Positions 44,751 to 53,794 of a DNA stretch of 64,000 nt are shown here, in pieces. Numbering within the stretch: position 1 is the stretch's first letter; every line of letters begins with the position of its first letter. A program made the position numbers and the translations under genes. Source of the DNA: Arthrobacter sp. Soil736 (GTDB lineage Bacteria; Actinomycetota; Actinomycetes; Actinomycetales; Micrococcaceae); contig NZ_LMSB01000023.1 of NCBI RefSeq assembly GCF_001428005.1, positions 253,397 to 317,396 of the forward strand. The letters are read 5' to 3'. The notes beneath the pieces were generated by a model, which saw nothing but the letters and a program-made list of their open reading frames with translations, was not told where the DNA came from and searched no databases.

Positions 44751-45857
44751 TTAACCTTCCGGCAGTGCAGGCAACAGAGTGGTGTCCAGCACGATTCCCG
44801 GAACCGGACCGGGGTCGGACCCCCAGCGAATGGACCGTTGCGCGGCGGTGAGGAGCGAAGCGATGGCCCAGCGCCGGGTCGCGCCGTCGCTCAGGGCCAC
44901 AAGGTCGCCGTACACCGGCAGCGTTCCGGCCTCCAGGCTGGCCAGGCCCGCGGCGGGCTTTTGCAGGAACGAGGTGCCGAGCGTATAGCCCGGATCCCGG
45001 GGCGGGATGGGCGCGCAATGGACGCGGCTGTACGCCTCGGCCTCATCCACGAGCGCCTCGTGGACGGCCAGCAGGCTTGAGGCCTGCTCGGCGGCGGGGC
45101 CTTCCAGCCTTGTTAGCGCCACCTGGTAACCGTAGACCGTCTCCACCTCGGTGCGGACCACCCTGTTCAGGGCGTCCGCCTGGGACGCCGACCCCGGTTT
45201 GGCGGAGGCCGCCCCCGCGTCGCCGGGTGCGGCCGCGGACGGGGAGGCCGGCACCGGGCAGGAGTCCGCCGCTGTGCGCTGCGGGGCGGGGGCGGCCGGC
45301 AGTGCCGGGACGGGTGTCCCGGACGCCTGGGCGAGGGCCCTCGCCTGAAGCAGCTGCGCGGTACCCACTGCGGCAAGCAGGCGGGCCATCCCGCCGTCGG
45401 CCTTTTCCGCTTGGACGAGGCGCTGTTTGCCGCTGGCGGACAGCCCGGCCACCAGCGCAGGAACGGTCACCGGGGCCGCGGTGGCCGCAGCCGAGCCGGT
45501 AGCCGAGCCGGTAGCCGAACCGGGCGACGAGGGGTCCGGCGCGCCGCCGGGTCCCTTTTCGGCCGGAAGAACCAAGGCTCTGGCCTGGGTAGTCAGCAAA
45601 GTCACAGTCCGCGAAAAAAGCTGGCGCTGGGCACCGGACGCGCCCTCGGCAAGCTCGTGGCTGGCGGCCCGCAGCCGCATGGTTTCAGCCAGCGCCGAGG
45701 CCCGGGCCTGCTCGGAAAAAGGCGGTACGGCAGGGGCCGGAGCTTCGCGCGGAATCAGCGCAAAACCGAGACTCAACACCAGGAATGCGGTGAAGGAGAG
45801 CAGGGCATACCGGAAATAGTTCCGCGGCCTGCTGTTTTCCCTGGTGTCGTCTTTCAC
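44751..45857 (-). CDS. DUF4439 (ferritin-like) membrane-anchored or secreted protein
   Basis: 368 residues from GTG 45857. N-terminal transmembrane or signal-anchor helix (about 14-34), an Ala/Pro/Ser low-complexity region with short GSATGSATG repeats, and a C-terminal four-helix ferritin-like DUF4439 domain (about 240-365; EVETVYGYQVALTRLEG, HEALVDEAEAY, RRWAIASLLTAAQRSIRWG). Function unknown. The start is uncertain, as no good SD is seen and the frame runs upstream into the rimP promoter. Divergent from rimP. Confidence 0.78.
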   Translation of the reverse strand: MKDDTRENSRPRNYFRYALLSFTAFLVLSLGFALIPREAPAPAVPPFSEQARASALAETMRLRAASHELAEGASGAQRQLFSRTVTLLTTQARALVLPAEKGPGGAPDPSSPGSATGSATGSAAATAAPVTVPALVAGLSASGKQRLVQAEKADGGMARLLAAVGTAQLLQARALAQASGTPVPALPAAPAPQRTAADSCPVPASPSAAAPGDAGAASAKPGSASQADALNRVVRTEVETVYGYQVALTRLEGPAAEQASSLLAVHEALVDEAEAYSRVHCAPIPPRDPGYTLGTSFLQKPAAGLASLEAGTLPVYGDLVALSDGATRRWAIASLLTAAQRSIRWGSDPGPVPGIVLDTTLLPALPEG

Positions 45858-45962
45858 AACAGACCATGTTGTCACGGCCGGAAGGAACTCGGTGCACCAA
45901 GCCGGTCGGAAAATGGCTACGCTAGTAGTCACAACATCATCTATCGGGAGGCGGCCGGCATC

Positions 45963-46583
45963 GTGAGCAATGCAGAAGCCACGACTTCATCAGACCGGAC
46001 CGACGCGGGAAGGGCTGAGCCCGCGGCTGTCCACAATCCCGAGGCTGAACGCCTCCGGTCTTTGCTTGAGCCCGCGGTTTTGGCGCACCGGCTCTACCTG
46101 GAGGATGTTGCCATCAACATCGCAGGCTCCAACCGCGTGGTCAACGTGGTGGTGGACCTGCCCCAGGAAGAAACTGGCGGGGTCAGCCTTGATGTCATTG
46201 CCGACATCTCCAAGGAACTCTCCGACATCCTGGACGGCGACCCCAGCACCGACAGCCGCCCGTACGACCTTGAAGTCTCCTCGCCCGGCGTGGGGCGGCC
46301 CCTGACCGAGCCGCGGCACTGGCACCGCGCCCGCGGACGCATGGTGAGCGTCAAGGTCATCCAGGGCGAGGAGAACGTCACGGGACGGATCCAGTCAGTG
46401 GACGAATCCGGAGTGACCATCGTCCCCGAAATTGCAGTGAAAAAAGGCATGAAGCCGAAGCAGGGCGACCCCGTAAAACTTCCTTTCGACAAGATCCGCA
46501 GCGGAAAAGTCGAAATTGAGTTCAGCCACCTCGACGAGGCCGGTCTGGAAAATGAACACAATGGACCTTCTGAGGAGGCCTGA
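45963..46583 (+). CDS. rimP: Ribosome maturation factor RimP
   Basis: 206 residues. N-terminal domain (about 30-110; [42 protein letters not shown]) and C-terminal SH3-like domain (about 115-190). Assists 30S assembly. The GTG start at 45963 follows GGGAGGCGG; a -10-like TACGCT is at 45916-45921. Its stop overlaps the nusA start (TGATG). First of rimP-nusA-ylxR-infB-rbfA. Confidence 0.95.
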   Translation: MSNAEATTSSDRTDAGRAEPAAVHNPEAERLRSLLEPAVLAHRLYLEDVAINIAGSNRVVNVVVDLPQEETGGVSLDVIADISKELSDILDGDPSTDSRPYDLEVSSPGVGRPLTEPRHWHRARGRMVSVKVIQGEENVTGRIQSVDESGVTIVPEIAVKKGMKPKQGDPVKLPFDKIRSGKVEIEFSHLDEAGLENEHNGPSEEA

Positions 46584-47560
46584 TGGATATTGACATGAGC
46601 GCACTAAGACTCCTGGAGCGTGAGCGCGAAATCCCGCTGGATCTCCTCATCCCCACGATCGAGCAGGCGCTGCTGGTTGCCTACCACAAGTCGCCGGGCG
46701 CTTTTGAGAAGGCCCGCGCAGAGCTGGACCGCAAGAGCGGCCACGTGACCATCTGGGCCACCGAAATCGACGACGACGGCGCCCCCATCGGCGAGTTCGA
46801 GGACACGCCGGCCGGCTTCGGCCGCATCGCCGCCAGCACCGCCCGCCAGATCATCCTGCAGCGTCTGCGCGACGTCGAAGACGACAACGTCCTGGGCGAA
46901 TTCAAGGGCCGCGAGGGCGAGCTTGTTGCCGGCACCATCCAGCAGGGCAACAACCCGCACATGATCCAGGTCAACCTCGGAACGGTGGAGGCGCTGCTTC
47001 CGCCGCCCGAGCAGGTACCGGGGGAGAAGTACATCCACGGGAACCGGCTGCGCGCGTTTGTGATTGACGTGCACCGCGGCACCAAGGGTCCGTCCATCAC
47101 GCTGTCCCGGTCCCACCCGGGGCTGGTACGGAAGCTCTTCGAGCTGGAAGTCCCGGAGATCGCCGACCACTCGGTGGAGATCGTTGCCCTGGCCCGCGAG
47201 GCCGGGCACCGCACCAAGATCGCAGTGAAGGCCAACACGCCGGGCATCAACGCCAAGGGCGCGTGCATCGGCGAAATGGGATCCCGCGTGCGGGCTGTCA
47301 TGACCGAGCTGAACGACGAAAAGATCGACATCGTGGACTTCAGCGAGGATCCGGCGACGTTTATCGCCAGCGCACTGTCGCCTTCACGTGTGAATTCAGT
47401 CACTATCACCGACGAAGCGACCCGATCGGCGCGGGTAGTGGTGCCGGACTACCAGCTTTCCCTGGCTATCGGCAAGGAGGGCCAGAACGCCCGCCTCGCT
47501 GCCAAGCTGACCGGCTGGCGGATCGACATCGTGTCCGACGCCGCGGCGCCGCGCGGTTAA
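46583..47560 (+). CDS. nusA: Transcription termination/antitermination factor NusA
   Basis: 325 residues, the short actinobacterial form without C-terminal acidic repeats. N-terminal RNAP-binding domain (1-125), S1 domain (about 130-200), KH1 (about 205-270; [22 protein letters not shown]) and KH2 (about 275-325; [24 protein letters not shown]). Coupled to rimP by a one-base overlap. Followed by a 14-bp hairpin before ylxR. Confidence 0.97.
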   Translation: MDIDMSALRLLEREREIPLDLLIPTIEQALLVAYHKSPGAFEKARAELDRKSGHVTIWATEIDDDGAPIGEFEDTPAGFGRIAASTARQIILQRLRDVEDDNVLGEFKGREGELVAGTIQQGNNPHMIQVNLGTVEALLPPPEQVPGEKYIHGNRLRAFVIDVHRGTKGPSITLSRSHPGLVRKLFELEVPEIADHSVEIVALAREAGHRTKIAVKANTPGINAKGACIGEMGSRVRAVMTELNDEKIDIVDFSEDPATFIASALSPSRVNSVTITDEATRSARVVVPDYQLSLAIGKEGQNARLAAKLTGWRIDIVSDAAAPRG

Positions 47561-47598
47561 AACAGCGTTTCGGCAGTTCGCCACGCGTGAACCGGCAC

Positions 47599-47633
47599 CT
47601 GGAACTGCCCGCGATTGCAGCGGGCAGTTCCAG
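47599..47633 (+). terminator. Hairpin attenuator/terminator between nusA and ylxR
   Basis: CTGGAACTGCCCGC pairs perfectly with GCGGGCAGTTCCAG (14 bp, loop GATTGCA). No T-run. A TAGAAT -10 (about 47652-47657) follows, so ylxR-infB has its own promoter and a leader of roughly 110 nt. Confidence 0.8.
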
Positions 47634-47777
47634 TCTGGGGCCCTCTGGGGGCTAGAATAGAACATGACCGTGCCTAGCAGCCGGCATCAGTGTGCCTGTG
47701 TGTGCCCGCGTTTCTGCCGAATGGCGGCAACCGGCCCCCGGGCAGGCAGATATGTACAGGCAGGAAGATACTCGTAA

Positions 47778-48119
47778 GTGGCAGCAGTGCAACACCTCGG
47801 GAATCAGCCGCAGCGTACCTGCATCGGATGCCGGAAAAAAGGATCACGGTCTGAGTTACTCCGGCTCGTCTCCGACGCCGGCGGGTCATCCGCCGTCGTA
47901 GTGGATGAACGACGCCGGATGGCTGGCAGGGGTGCATGGCTGCACCCCAGCGAAGCGTGCCTGGCCCTGGCGGTCAAGCGGCGTGCATTCGGAAGGGCCC
48001 TCAAGGGCGCAACCGAAACCGCCGCAGTCGAACGCCGGATCACGGCAGGCACGCACGCCGTGGACACCCCGGTGGCCGCAGCAACAACCGTCCAACCTGA
48101 AAGCGGGTCAGAAAACTGA
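47778..48119 (+). CDS. ylxR: YlxR (DUF448) family RNA-binding protein
   Basis: 113 residues. PQRTCIGCRKKGSRSELLRLV (about 11-31) and GRGAWLHPSEACLALAVKRRAFGRAL (about 50-76) are the DUF448 signatures. The fold binds RNA or nucleoid, and the gene sits between nusA and infB in most Gram-positives. In other bacteria YlxR influences RNase P or transcription. The C-terminal 35 residues are unconserved. GTG start at 47778 is likely but the SD is weak. Confidence 0.9.
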   Translation: MAAVQHLGNQPQRTCIGCRKKGSRSELLRLVSDAGGSSAVVVDERRRMAGRGAWLHPSEACLALAVKRRAFGRALKGATETAAVERRITAGTHAVDTPVAAATTVQPESGSEN

Positions 48120-48271
48120 TGGAAACCCGATGAGTTCCCAGCGATGAGTGCGCAACGATGACAACTTTGTTGCGCTCTGCAATGGACCTTTCAGCTGCAC
48201 TCGCGGCGGAGGTCCGCAGTAAGAAGTAGACGGTTCGTGCCTGGCTCGGTGCGGACCGAGACAGGAGAAAT

Positions 48272-51163
48272 GTGGCCAAGGTCCGCGTACATGAGCTTGC
48301 TAAAGAGCTCGGTATTACTTCCAAAGATGCAGTAACCAAACTGCAGGAACTGGGCGAATTCGTTCGCTCTGCCTCTTCCACCATTGAGGCCCCCGTTGTG
48401 CGGAAACTCCGCAACGCCTTCCCGGCTGCGGCCGCTTCGAAGACCGAAGCACCCGCTGCCGCGCCGCAAGCGCCGGCCAAGGCGGCAGAATCACGTCCCG
48501 CACCGGCTCCCGGTCCCGCTGCCCCCAAGGCTGCGGCACCCGCTCCGGCACCGGCCGCCAAGGCTGAAGCCCCGGCCGCGCCTGCAGCACCTGCTGCTCC
48601 CGCCGCCGTTGCTCCGGCAGCTCCTTCCGCCAGCGCTCCCGCGGCACCGTCGACCGGCGCCAAGCCCGGCGCGCGCCCGGCACCGAAGGCTGAAGCTCCG
48701 GCCGCGCCGGCAGCACGCCAGGGTGGTTCGGCTCCGCGTCCGGGCGGTCCCCGCCCCGGCAACAACCCCTTCGCCACGTCCCAGGGCATGCCCCGCGGCC
48801 GTGGGGGCGACGGAGAACGTCCGCCGCGCCCGGGAAACAACCCGTTTGCAACATCCCAGGGCATGCCCCGTGGTGGCAGCCGCACTGACGGCGACCGCCC
48901 CGGTGGTCCCCGTCCCGCAGCAGGCGCCGGTGGCCCGCGTCCCGGTGCTCCCCGTCCGGCAGGCGCCGGCGGTGCCCGTCCGGCAGCAGGCGCTGGCGGC
49001 CCCCGTCCGGGCGCTCCCCGTCCGGCAGGCGCTGGCGGAAACCGTCCTACTCCCGGCATGATGCCGAACCGCACTGAGCGTCCCGCACCGGCCGGTGCAG
49101 GGCGTCCGGGCGGCGGCGGACGCGGTCCGGGTCGTCCCGGCGGTGCTCCCGGAACCGGTGCTCCCGGTGCCGGTGGCGGTGCTCCGGCCGGCGGTGGCTT
49201 CGGCAAGGGCGGCCGCGGTCGCGGCGGAACCCAGGGTGCGTTCGGTAAGGGCGGCGCAGGCCGTGGCAAGCAGCGCAAGTCGAAGCGCGCAAAGCGCCAG
49301 GAGCTTGAGCAGATGAGCGCCCCGTCGCTGGGTGGCGTGAGCGTACCCCGCGGCGACGGCAACACCGTAGTCCGGCTTCGCCGTGGCTCGTCCATCACGG
49401 ACTTCGCCGACAAGATCGAGGCGAACCCCGCCGCGCTGGTGACCGTGCTCTTCCACCTTGGTGAGATGGCAACGGCTACCCAGTCGCTGGATGAGGAAAC
49501 CTTCGCATTGCTTGGCGAGGAGCTTGGCTACAAGCTTCAGGTCGTTTCGCCGGAGGACGAGGAGCGCGAGCTGCTCAGCACCTTCGACATCGACTTCGAC
49601 GCCGAGCTCGAAGCGGAAGGCGACGAAGACCTTGAGGCGCGTCCTCCGGTAGTCACCGTCATGGGTCACGTTGACCACGGTAAGACCCGACTGCTTGATG
49701 CCATCCGCAAGTCCGACGTCATGGCGGGCGAGCACGGCGGCATCACGCAGCACATTGGTGCCTACCAGGTCACGCACAACCACGAAGAGGTTGATCGGAA
49801 GATCACCTTCATCGACACCCCGGGCCACGAGGCGTTCACCGCCATGCGTGCCCGTGGTGCGAAGGTCACCGACATCGCCATCCTGGTGGTCGCAGCGGAC
49901 GACGGCGTTATGCCCCAGACCGTTGAAGCCCTCAACCACGCCCAGGCGGCCAACGTGCCGATCGTCGTGGCCGTGAACAAGATCGACAAGGAAGGCGCCA
50001 ACCCGGACAAGGTCCGCGGCCAGCTCACCGAGTACGGCCTGGTTCCGGAAGAGTACGGTGGCGACACCATGTTCGTGGAGGTCTCTGCACGCCAGAACCT
50101 CAACATCGACGAGCTGCTCGGCGCGGTCCTGCTCACCGCAGACGCCGCCCTGGATATGCGCGCCAACCCGAACAAGGACGCCCGCGGTATCGCGATTGAA
50201 GCCAACCTGGACAAGGGCCGCGGTTCCGTGGCCACCGTCCTGGTGCAGTCCGGTACGCTGCGCGTCGGCGACACGATCGTTGCGGGAACGGCCCACGGCC
50301 GCGTCCGTGCGATGTTCGACGACGACGGCAGCGCCCTGACCGAGGCCGGCCCGTCCCGCCCCGTTCAGGTGCTGGGTCTGTCCAACGTGCCGCGCGCCGG
50401 TGACACCTTCTTCGTGACTGCTGACGAGCGCACCGCCCGCCAGATCGCCGAGAAGCGTGAAGCAGCCGACCGCAACGCCGCCCTGGCCAAGCGCCGCAAG
50501 CGCATCAGCCTGGAAGACTTCGACCAGGCCGTCGCCGAAGGCAAGATCGACACCCTCAACCTCATCCTCAAGGGTGACGTTTCCGGTGCCGTGGAAGCCC
50601 TCGAAGACGCGCTGCTCAAGATCGACGTCGGCGAGGGTGTCCAGCTCCGCGTTATCCACCGCGGTGTCGGTGCGATCACGCAGAACGACGTCAACCTGGC
50701 AACGGTCGACAGCGCCGTCATCATCGGCTTCAACGTCAAGCCCGCCGAGCGTGTTGCCGAACTGGCAGACCGCGAAGGCGTGGACATGCGCTTCTACTCC
50801 GTCATCTACGCAGCAATTGATGACATTGAGATGGCCCTCAAGGGCATGCTCAAGCCGGAGTACGAAGAGGTCCAGCTTGGTACCGCCGAGGTCCGCGAAG
50901 TGTTCCGTTCCTCCAAGTTCGGCAACATTGCAGGCTCGATCGTCCGCTCCGGTGTTATCCGGCGCAACGCCAAGGCCCGCATCAGCCGCGACGGCAAGAT
51001 CATCGGTGACAACCTCGCCGTTGAGACGCTCAAGCGCTTCAAGGACGACGCCACCGAGGTCCGCACGGACTTCGAGTGTGGTATCGGTCTTGGCTCGTAC
51101 AACGACATCACCGAAGGCGACATCATCGAGACCTTCGAGATGCGCGAGAAGCCGCGCGTCTAG
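48272..51163 (+). CDS. infB: Translation initiation factor IF-2
   Basis: 963 residues. N-terminal IF2_N domain (about 1-55; [21 protein letters not shown]), a long Ala/Pro/Gly/Arg disordered region (about 55-345) with a 25-residue repeat ([12 protein letters not shown] twice), a second IF2_N-like segment, then the GTPase core. G1 GHVDHGKT is at 465-472, G3 DTPGHEAF, G4 NKID. Domains II-IV follow to the C-terminus. Delivers fMet-tRNA to the 30S. GTG start at 48272 after AGGAGAAAT. Confidence 0.97.
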   Translation: MAKVRVHELAKELGITSKDAVTKLQELGEFVRSASSTIEAPVVRKLRNAFPAAAASKTEAPAAAPQAPAKAAESRPAPAPGPAAPKAAAPAPAPAAKAEAPAAPAAPAAPAAVAPAAPSASAPAAPSTGAKPGARPAPKAEAPAAPAARQGGSAPRPGGPRPGNNPFATSQGMPRGRGGDGERPPRPGNNPFATSQGMPRGGSRTDGDRPGGPRPAAGAGGPRPGAPRPAGAGGARPAAGAGGPRPGAPRPAGAGGNRPTPGMMPNRTERPAPAGAGRPGGGGRGPGRPGGAPGTGAPGAGGGAPAGGGFGKGGRGRGGTQGAFGKGGAGRGKQRKSKRAKRQELEQMSAPSLGGVSVPRGDGNTVVRLRRGSSITDFADKIEANPAALVTVLFHLGEMATATQSLDEETFALLGEELGYKLQVVSPEDEERELLSTFDIDFDAELEAEGDEDLEARPPVVTVMGHVDHGKTRLLDAIRKSDVMAGEHGGITQHIGAYQVTHNHEEVDRKITFIDTPGHEAFTAMRARGAKVTDIAILVVAADDGVMPQTVEALNHAQAANVPIVVAVNKIDKEGANPDKVRGQLTEYGLVPEEYGGDTMFVEVSARQNLNIDELLGAVLLTADAALDMRANPNKDARGIAIEANLDKGRGSVATVLVQSGTLRVGDTIVAGTAHGRVRAMFDDDGSALTEAGPSRPVQVLGLSNVPRAGDTFFVTADERTARQIAEKREAADRNAALAKRRKRISLEDFDQAVAEGKIDTLNLILKGDVSGAVEALEDALLKIDVGEGVQLRVIHRGVGAITQNDVNLATVDSAVIIGFNVKPAERVAELADREGVDMRFYSVIYAAIDDIEMALKGMLKPEYEEVQLGTAEVREVFRSSKFGNIAGSIVRSGVIRRNAKARISRDGKIIGDNLAVETLKRFKDDATEVRTDFECGIGLGSYNDITEGDIIETFEMREKPRV
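48755..48873 (+). repeat. 75-base tandem repeat in the infB disordered region
   Basis: The stretch coding for [15 protein letters not shown] occurs twice with a 75-base period (first AAC of NN at 48761 and 48836). Further [19 protein letters not shown] units follow to about 49040. Confidence 0.8.
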
Positions 51164-51186
51164 TCTGAGCTACACAGGGTCGGGGC

Positions 51187-51304
51187 CGTTGGATTTTTTC
51201 CGGCGGCCCCGCCCCTTCGCTGGGCGGCATAGGATCTGCGATCCTTTGCCGCCCAGCTTCGGCAGGCCCGATGCCACTCCCAGGCCGCCGGAAAAAACCC
51301 AACG
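51187..51304. repeat. 118-base nested inverted repeat between infB and rbfA
   Basis: Outer arms of 22 bases (51187-51208 and 51283-51304, 21 of 22 paired) start CGTTGGATTTTTTCC and end GGAAAAAACCCAACG. Inside, a second stem at about 51219-51256 has GCTGGGCGGCA plus AGGATC pairing with GATCCT plus TGCCGCCCAGC around TGC. The outer arm's T-run could serve as an infB terminator, and the symmetric form would work on both strands. A MITE-like origin is possible, but no target duplication is visible. Confidence 0.85.
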
Positions 51305-51405
51305 GGAGTCCGTCGTAGACTCACCTTAGGCGCGTGGCAACTAACCAAACGTGTGTACGGAACTCGCTATCGCGCCGTCGTACATCCAAATATTTAGGAG
51401 TGGAA

Positions 51406-51915
51406 ATGGCTGATCCGGCACGCGCTGCCAAGTTGGCGCAGCGGATTAAGGTTGTTGTTGCAGAGGCCCTGGGCCGGAAGGTCAAGGATCCGCGGCTTGA
51501 GGGCATTACTGTCACCGATGCCCGCGTGACCAATGACCTGCAGCATGCCACGATCTACTACACCGTGTTCGGCGACCAGGCCGTGCAGGCCGATGCTGCC
51601 AAGGGCCTGGAGAAGGCCAAGGGTGTGCTGCGGCAGGAGGTGGGCCGGAACATCACCGTCCGCCTGACTCCCACGCTGGAGTTCGTGGCAGACCAGATCC
51701 CCGTGAACGCCTCCAACCTGGAGGAACTGCTCCGTGCGGCGAAGAAGCGCGACGCCGAGGTGGCGGCCCTGGCCGAGAACGCCAAGCACGCGGGCGATGC
51801 CGATCCGTACAAGAGCGACATTCCCGAGGACGTGGAAATCGACGAAGACGACTTCGACGAAGAGGACCTTGACCTCAGCGCCGACGACGCAATCGACGAG
51901 GACCGGAACAAGTAA
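51406..51915 (+). CDS. rbfA: Ribosome-binding factor A
   Basis: 169 residues. KH-like core (about 5-110; AKLAQRIKVVVAEALGRKVKDPRL, TDARVTNDLQHATIYYTVFG) and an acidic C-terminal tail (DVEIDEDDFDEEDLDL). Needed for late 30S maturation. The ATG at 51406 follows TAGGAGTGG; a longer in-frame lead from 51334 lacks conservation. Terminated by the hairpin at 51941. Confidence 0.96.
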   Translation: MADPARAAKLAQRIKVVVAEALGRKVKDPRLEGITVTDARVTNDLQHATIYYTVFGDQAVQADAAKGLEKAKGVLRQEVGRNITVRLTPTLEFVADQIPVNASNLEELLRAAKKRDAEVAALAENAKHAGDADPYKSDIPEDVEIDEDDFDEEDLDLSADDAIDEDRNK

Positions 51916-51940
51916 CGTTCGGCTCGAGTTGCTGTCACTT

Positions 51941-51984
51941 AAATGGTGCGGCTGGATCCATTGGATCCGGCCGCACCATTTTTT
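51941..51984. terminator. Bidirectional terminator between rbfA and the ScyD-like gene
   Basis: A 19-bp stem, AAATGGTGCGGCTGGATCC with GGATCCGGCCGCACCATTT (one G-U), 3-base loop, followed by TTTTT on the plus strand. It serves both convergent genes. Confidence 0.92.
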
Positions 51985-53131
51985 ATTCGTGCTCCAGGGG
52001 TGCGGTTACAACTTGCCCGTCCGGAGCCTTGTTCTGTTCCGGCAGTGCATTGACCGTGGCGTAGAGGGTTTCGCCCCTGACATCAACGTCTGCCGTGAGG
52101 ACGCCGGGGAGGGCCACGCTCTGCTCGCCGGAGTCGGCAGAAAGCCTGAGCACGCCCTCGCCGAAGAGCGAGGCAACGTAGACGTTGCCGTCATCGTCCA
52201 TGTCCAGGCCGGTGGGGGACATCACATCGTCGGCAAACAGCTTCACCCGGCCGTTGTCCGGATCGACCTTGAACACCGCGCCGCGGGCGCCCAACGCCGG
52301 ATCTTCCGGTCCGCCCGGGAGCACCGTCACATACAGCCAGCCGTCCGGTCCCCGTTTGACGTCGGTGGGCACAGGTTCGAACTCGTATGTGTGGCCGGCA
52401 ATGCAGCCCGGGAGCTTCAGCGCAGTCGCCTCTTCGGCCGTGAAGCGGTGGGGCCGGGAAGGCAGCACGGCCACGGTCTGGGCCTCACCGGTCTCCACAT
52501 CCACGGAAACGATGCTGTTGGCTCCCGCATCGGCCACGTAGATGGTGCCGCCGTAGACATCGATGCCATACGGATGCGAATCGACTTGGCCCTTATAGGA
52601 GACTCCAACCTCCGGGGGCAACTGGGCCGCGCAGGCGCCGGGGAGGTCCCGGAACCCGTAGCTGGTGCCGCCGTCGGCGTTTTCTTTCGTCTCCAGGGCG
52701 GCAAGATCCCCGAAAGTGCGCTGCTTGCCGTCGGCGTCAATGCTGCGGAGATGCCCGGCCAGCGCTCTCGGATCCATGGGCCCGGCGCCCTGGCTCTCCA
52801 CCAGATAGATGGTCCCGCCGCGCCGGTCGGTGCCGGCAACGTCCCAGGCTGCGTTCTCGTAGACCAAGGAGCTTGCACCGTTCCGGGCGAGCTGCGTCAG
52901 CCTGCCGGCGAATTCTTCGCTGACCAGGACGGACCCGTCCGGTCCGTCGCTGAGGTGGAGCGGAGTCAGCAGGCCTTTGGCGAGCACGGTTGCTGCCGCT
53001 GCCGCTGCCGTCGGGTCGGTTGCGTTCGGCTGCCCGGCGTTCGGGTCACCGGCGGCCTGGCCTGCAGGAGCGAAGGACACGAGAAGCGAGGCGGCGGCGA
53101 TGGCCGCCACAAATGATCGCTGACTTTTCAT
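51983..53131 (-). CDS. ScyD/ScyE-family secreted beta-propeller protein
   Basis: 382 residues. Signal peptide (1-27; SFVAAIAAASLLVSFAPAGQAAG) followed by NHL/SMP-30-like propeller repeats: HLSDGPDGSVLVSEE, DSHPYGIDVYGGTIYVADAGANSIVSVD, PTDVKRGPDGWLYVTVLPGG, SPTGLDMDDDGNVYVASLFGEGVLRL. This is the ScyD/ScyE family pattern; outside cyanobacterial scytonemin clusters its function is unknown. The ATG at 53131 with TGGAGAC was chosen over a longer frame with no signal peptide. Confidence 0.85.
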   Translation of the reverse strand: MKSQRSFVAAIAAASLLVSFAPAGQAAGDPNAGQPNATDPTAAAAAATVLAKGLLTPLHLSDGPDGSVLVSEEFAGRLTQLARNGASSLVYENAAWDVAGTDRRGGTIYLVESQGAGPMDPRALAGHLRSIDADGKQRTFGDLAALETKENADGGTSYGFRDLPGACAAQLPPEVGVSYKGQVDSHPYGIDVYGGTIYVADAGANSIVSVDVETGEAQTVAVLPSRPHRFTAEEATALKLPGCIAGHTYEFEPVPTDVKRGPDGWLYVTVLPGGPEDPALGARGAVFKVDPDNGRVKLFADDVMSPTGLDMDDDGNVYVASLFGEGVLRLSADSGEQSVALPGVLTADVDVRGETLYATVNALPEQNKAPDGQVVTAPLEHE

Positions 53132-53296
53132 GCTGTCTCCAATGTCAATGGTGGTCATCCAGAGCATTGAGACCGTTAGTTGGGCCCGGAATTCAGGGTT
53201 CCCCCGACGCGCGCATTTTAATCCCGCGGGTCCCGGGCTGTCGATGGGCGCCGCAAAACGGGCCGCAGCGGGCCTCGGAAAGACCCGCGTGCTGGC

Positions 53297-53308
53297 TATG
53301 ATCAGATC
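53297..53308 (+). promoter_or_regulatory. Leaderless promoter -10 for the deaminase
   Basis: TATGAT plus six bases (CAGATC) directly before the ATG at 53309; no SD. Confidence 0.62.
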
Positions 53309-53794
53309 ATGCTTGCGCAACCTTCAGCTGCAGATGTCGTGAAGTACCTGAACGAGGCCGTGGCTTTGGCGGAACGGAATGTGGCCGCCGGCGGAGGGCC
53401 GTTCGGCGCCCTCGTGGTCACCGCTGACGGCACCGTCCACGAGGGAGTCAACCGGGTCACCCGGGACAACGATCCCACCGCGCACGCTGAAGTGGTGGCC
53501 ATCCGGACTGCGGCCGCGGAATCAGGCAATTTCGATCTGAGCGGTGCGGTCCTCTACACCAGCTGCGAACCCTGCCCGCTCTGCCTTGCGGCGGCGCTCT
53601 GGGCCCGCATCGACCGTGTCTACTACGCGGCGGACCGGCACGGCGCGGCGGCCGCGGGGTTCGACGACGCAGTGTTCTACGAATACTTCGGAGGCACCCG
53701 GCCGGAACTGCTCCCGGTCAGCCACACTCCGGTTCCGACGTCGGACGCCCCCTTCGAGGCCTGGCGCAGCAACGCGGAACGCACCGATTACTGA
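53309..53794 (+). CDS. Nucleoside/guanine deaminase family enzyme
   Basis: 161 residues, cytidine-deaminase-like fold. Zinc motif HAEVVAIRTA with the catalytic Glu (about residues 59-61), and PCxxC as CEPCPLC (about 91-97). The N-terminal segment AAGGGPFGALVV and C-terminal YEYFGG resemble guanine deaminases (GuaD) more than tRNA adenosine deaminases (TadA). Probably guanine to xanthine. Leaderless -10. Its last 7 bases overlap the convergent aminotransferase gene. Confidence 0.87.
   Translation: MLAQPSAADVVKYLNEAVALAERNVAAGGGPFGALVVTADGTVHEGVNRVTRDNDPTAHAEVVAIRTAAAESGNFDLSGAVLYTSCEPCPLCLAAALWARIDRVYYAADRHGAAAAGFDDAVFYEYFGGTRPELLPVSHTPVPTSDAPFEAWRSNAERTDY

Noticed and set aside
47692..47901. 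Small plus-strand frame before and over the ylxR start
   Set aside because: It overlaps ylxR out of frame, has no conserved features, and lies mostly in the ylxR leader.
48755..49040. CRISPR-like direct repeats
   Set aside because: The repeats are in frame inside infB with no unique spacers, so they are protein-coding low complexity.
51187..51304. Insertion sequence between infB and rbfA
   Set aside because: Too short for a transposase and no target-site duplication visible. Kept only as an inverted repeat.
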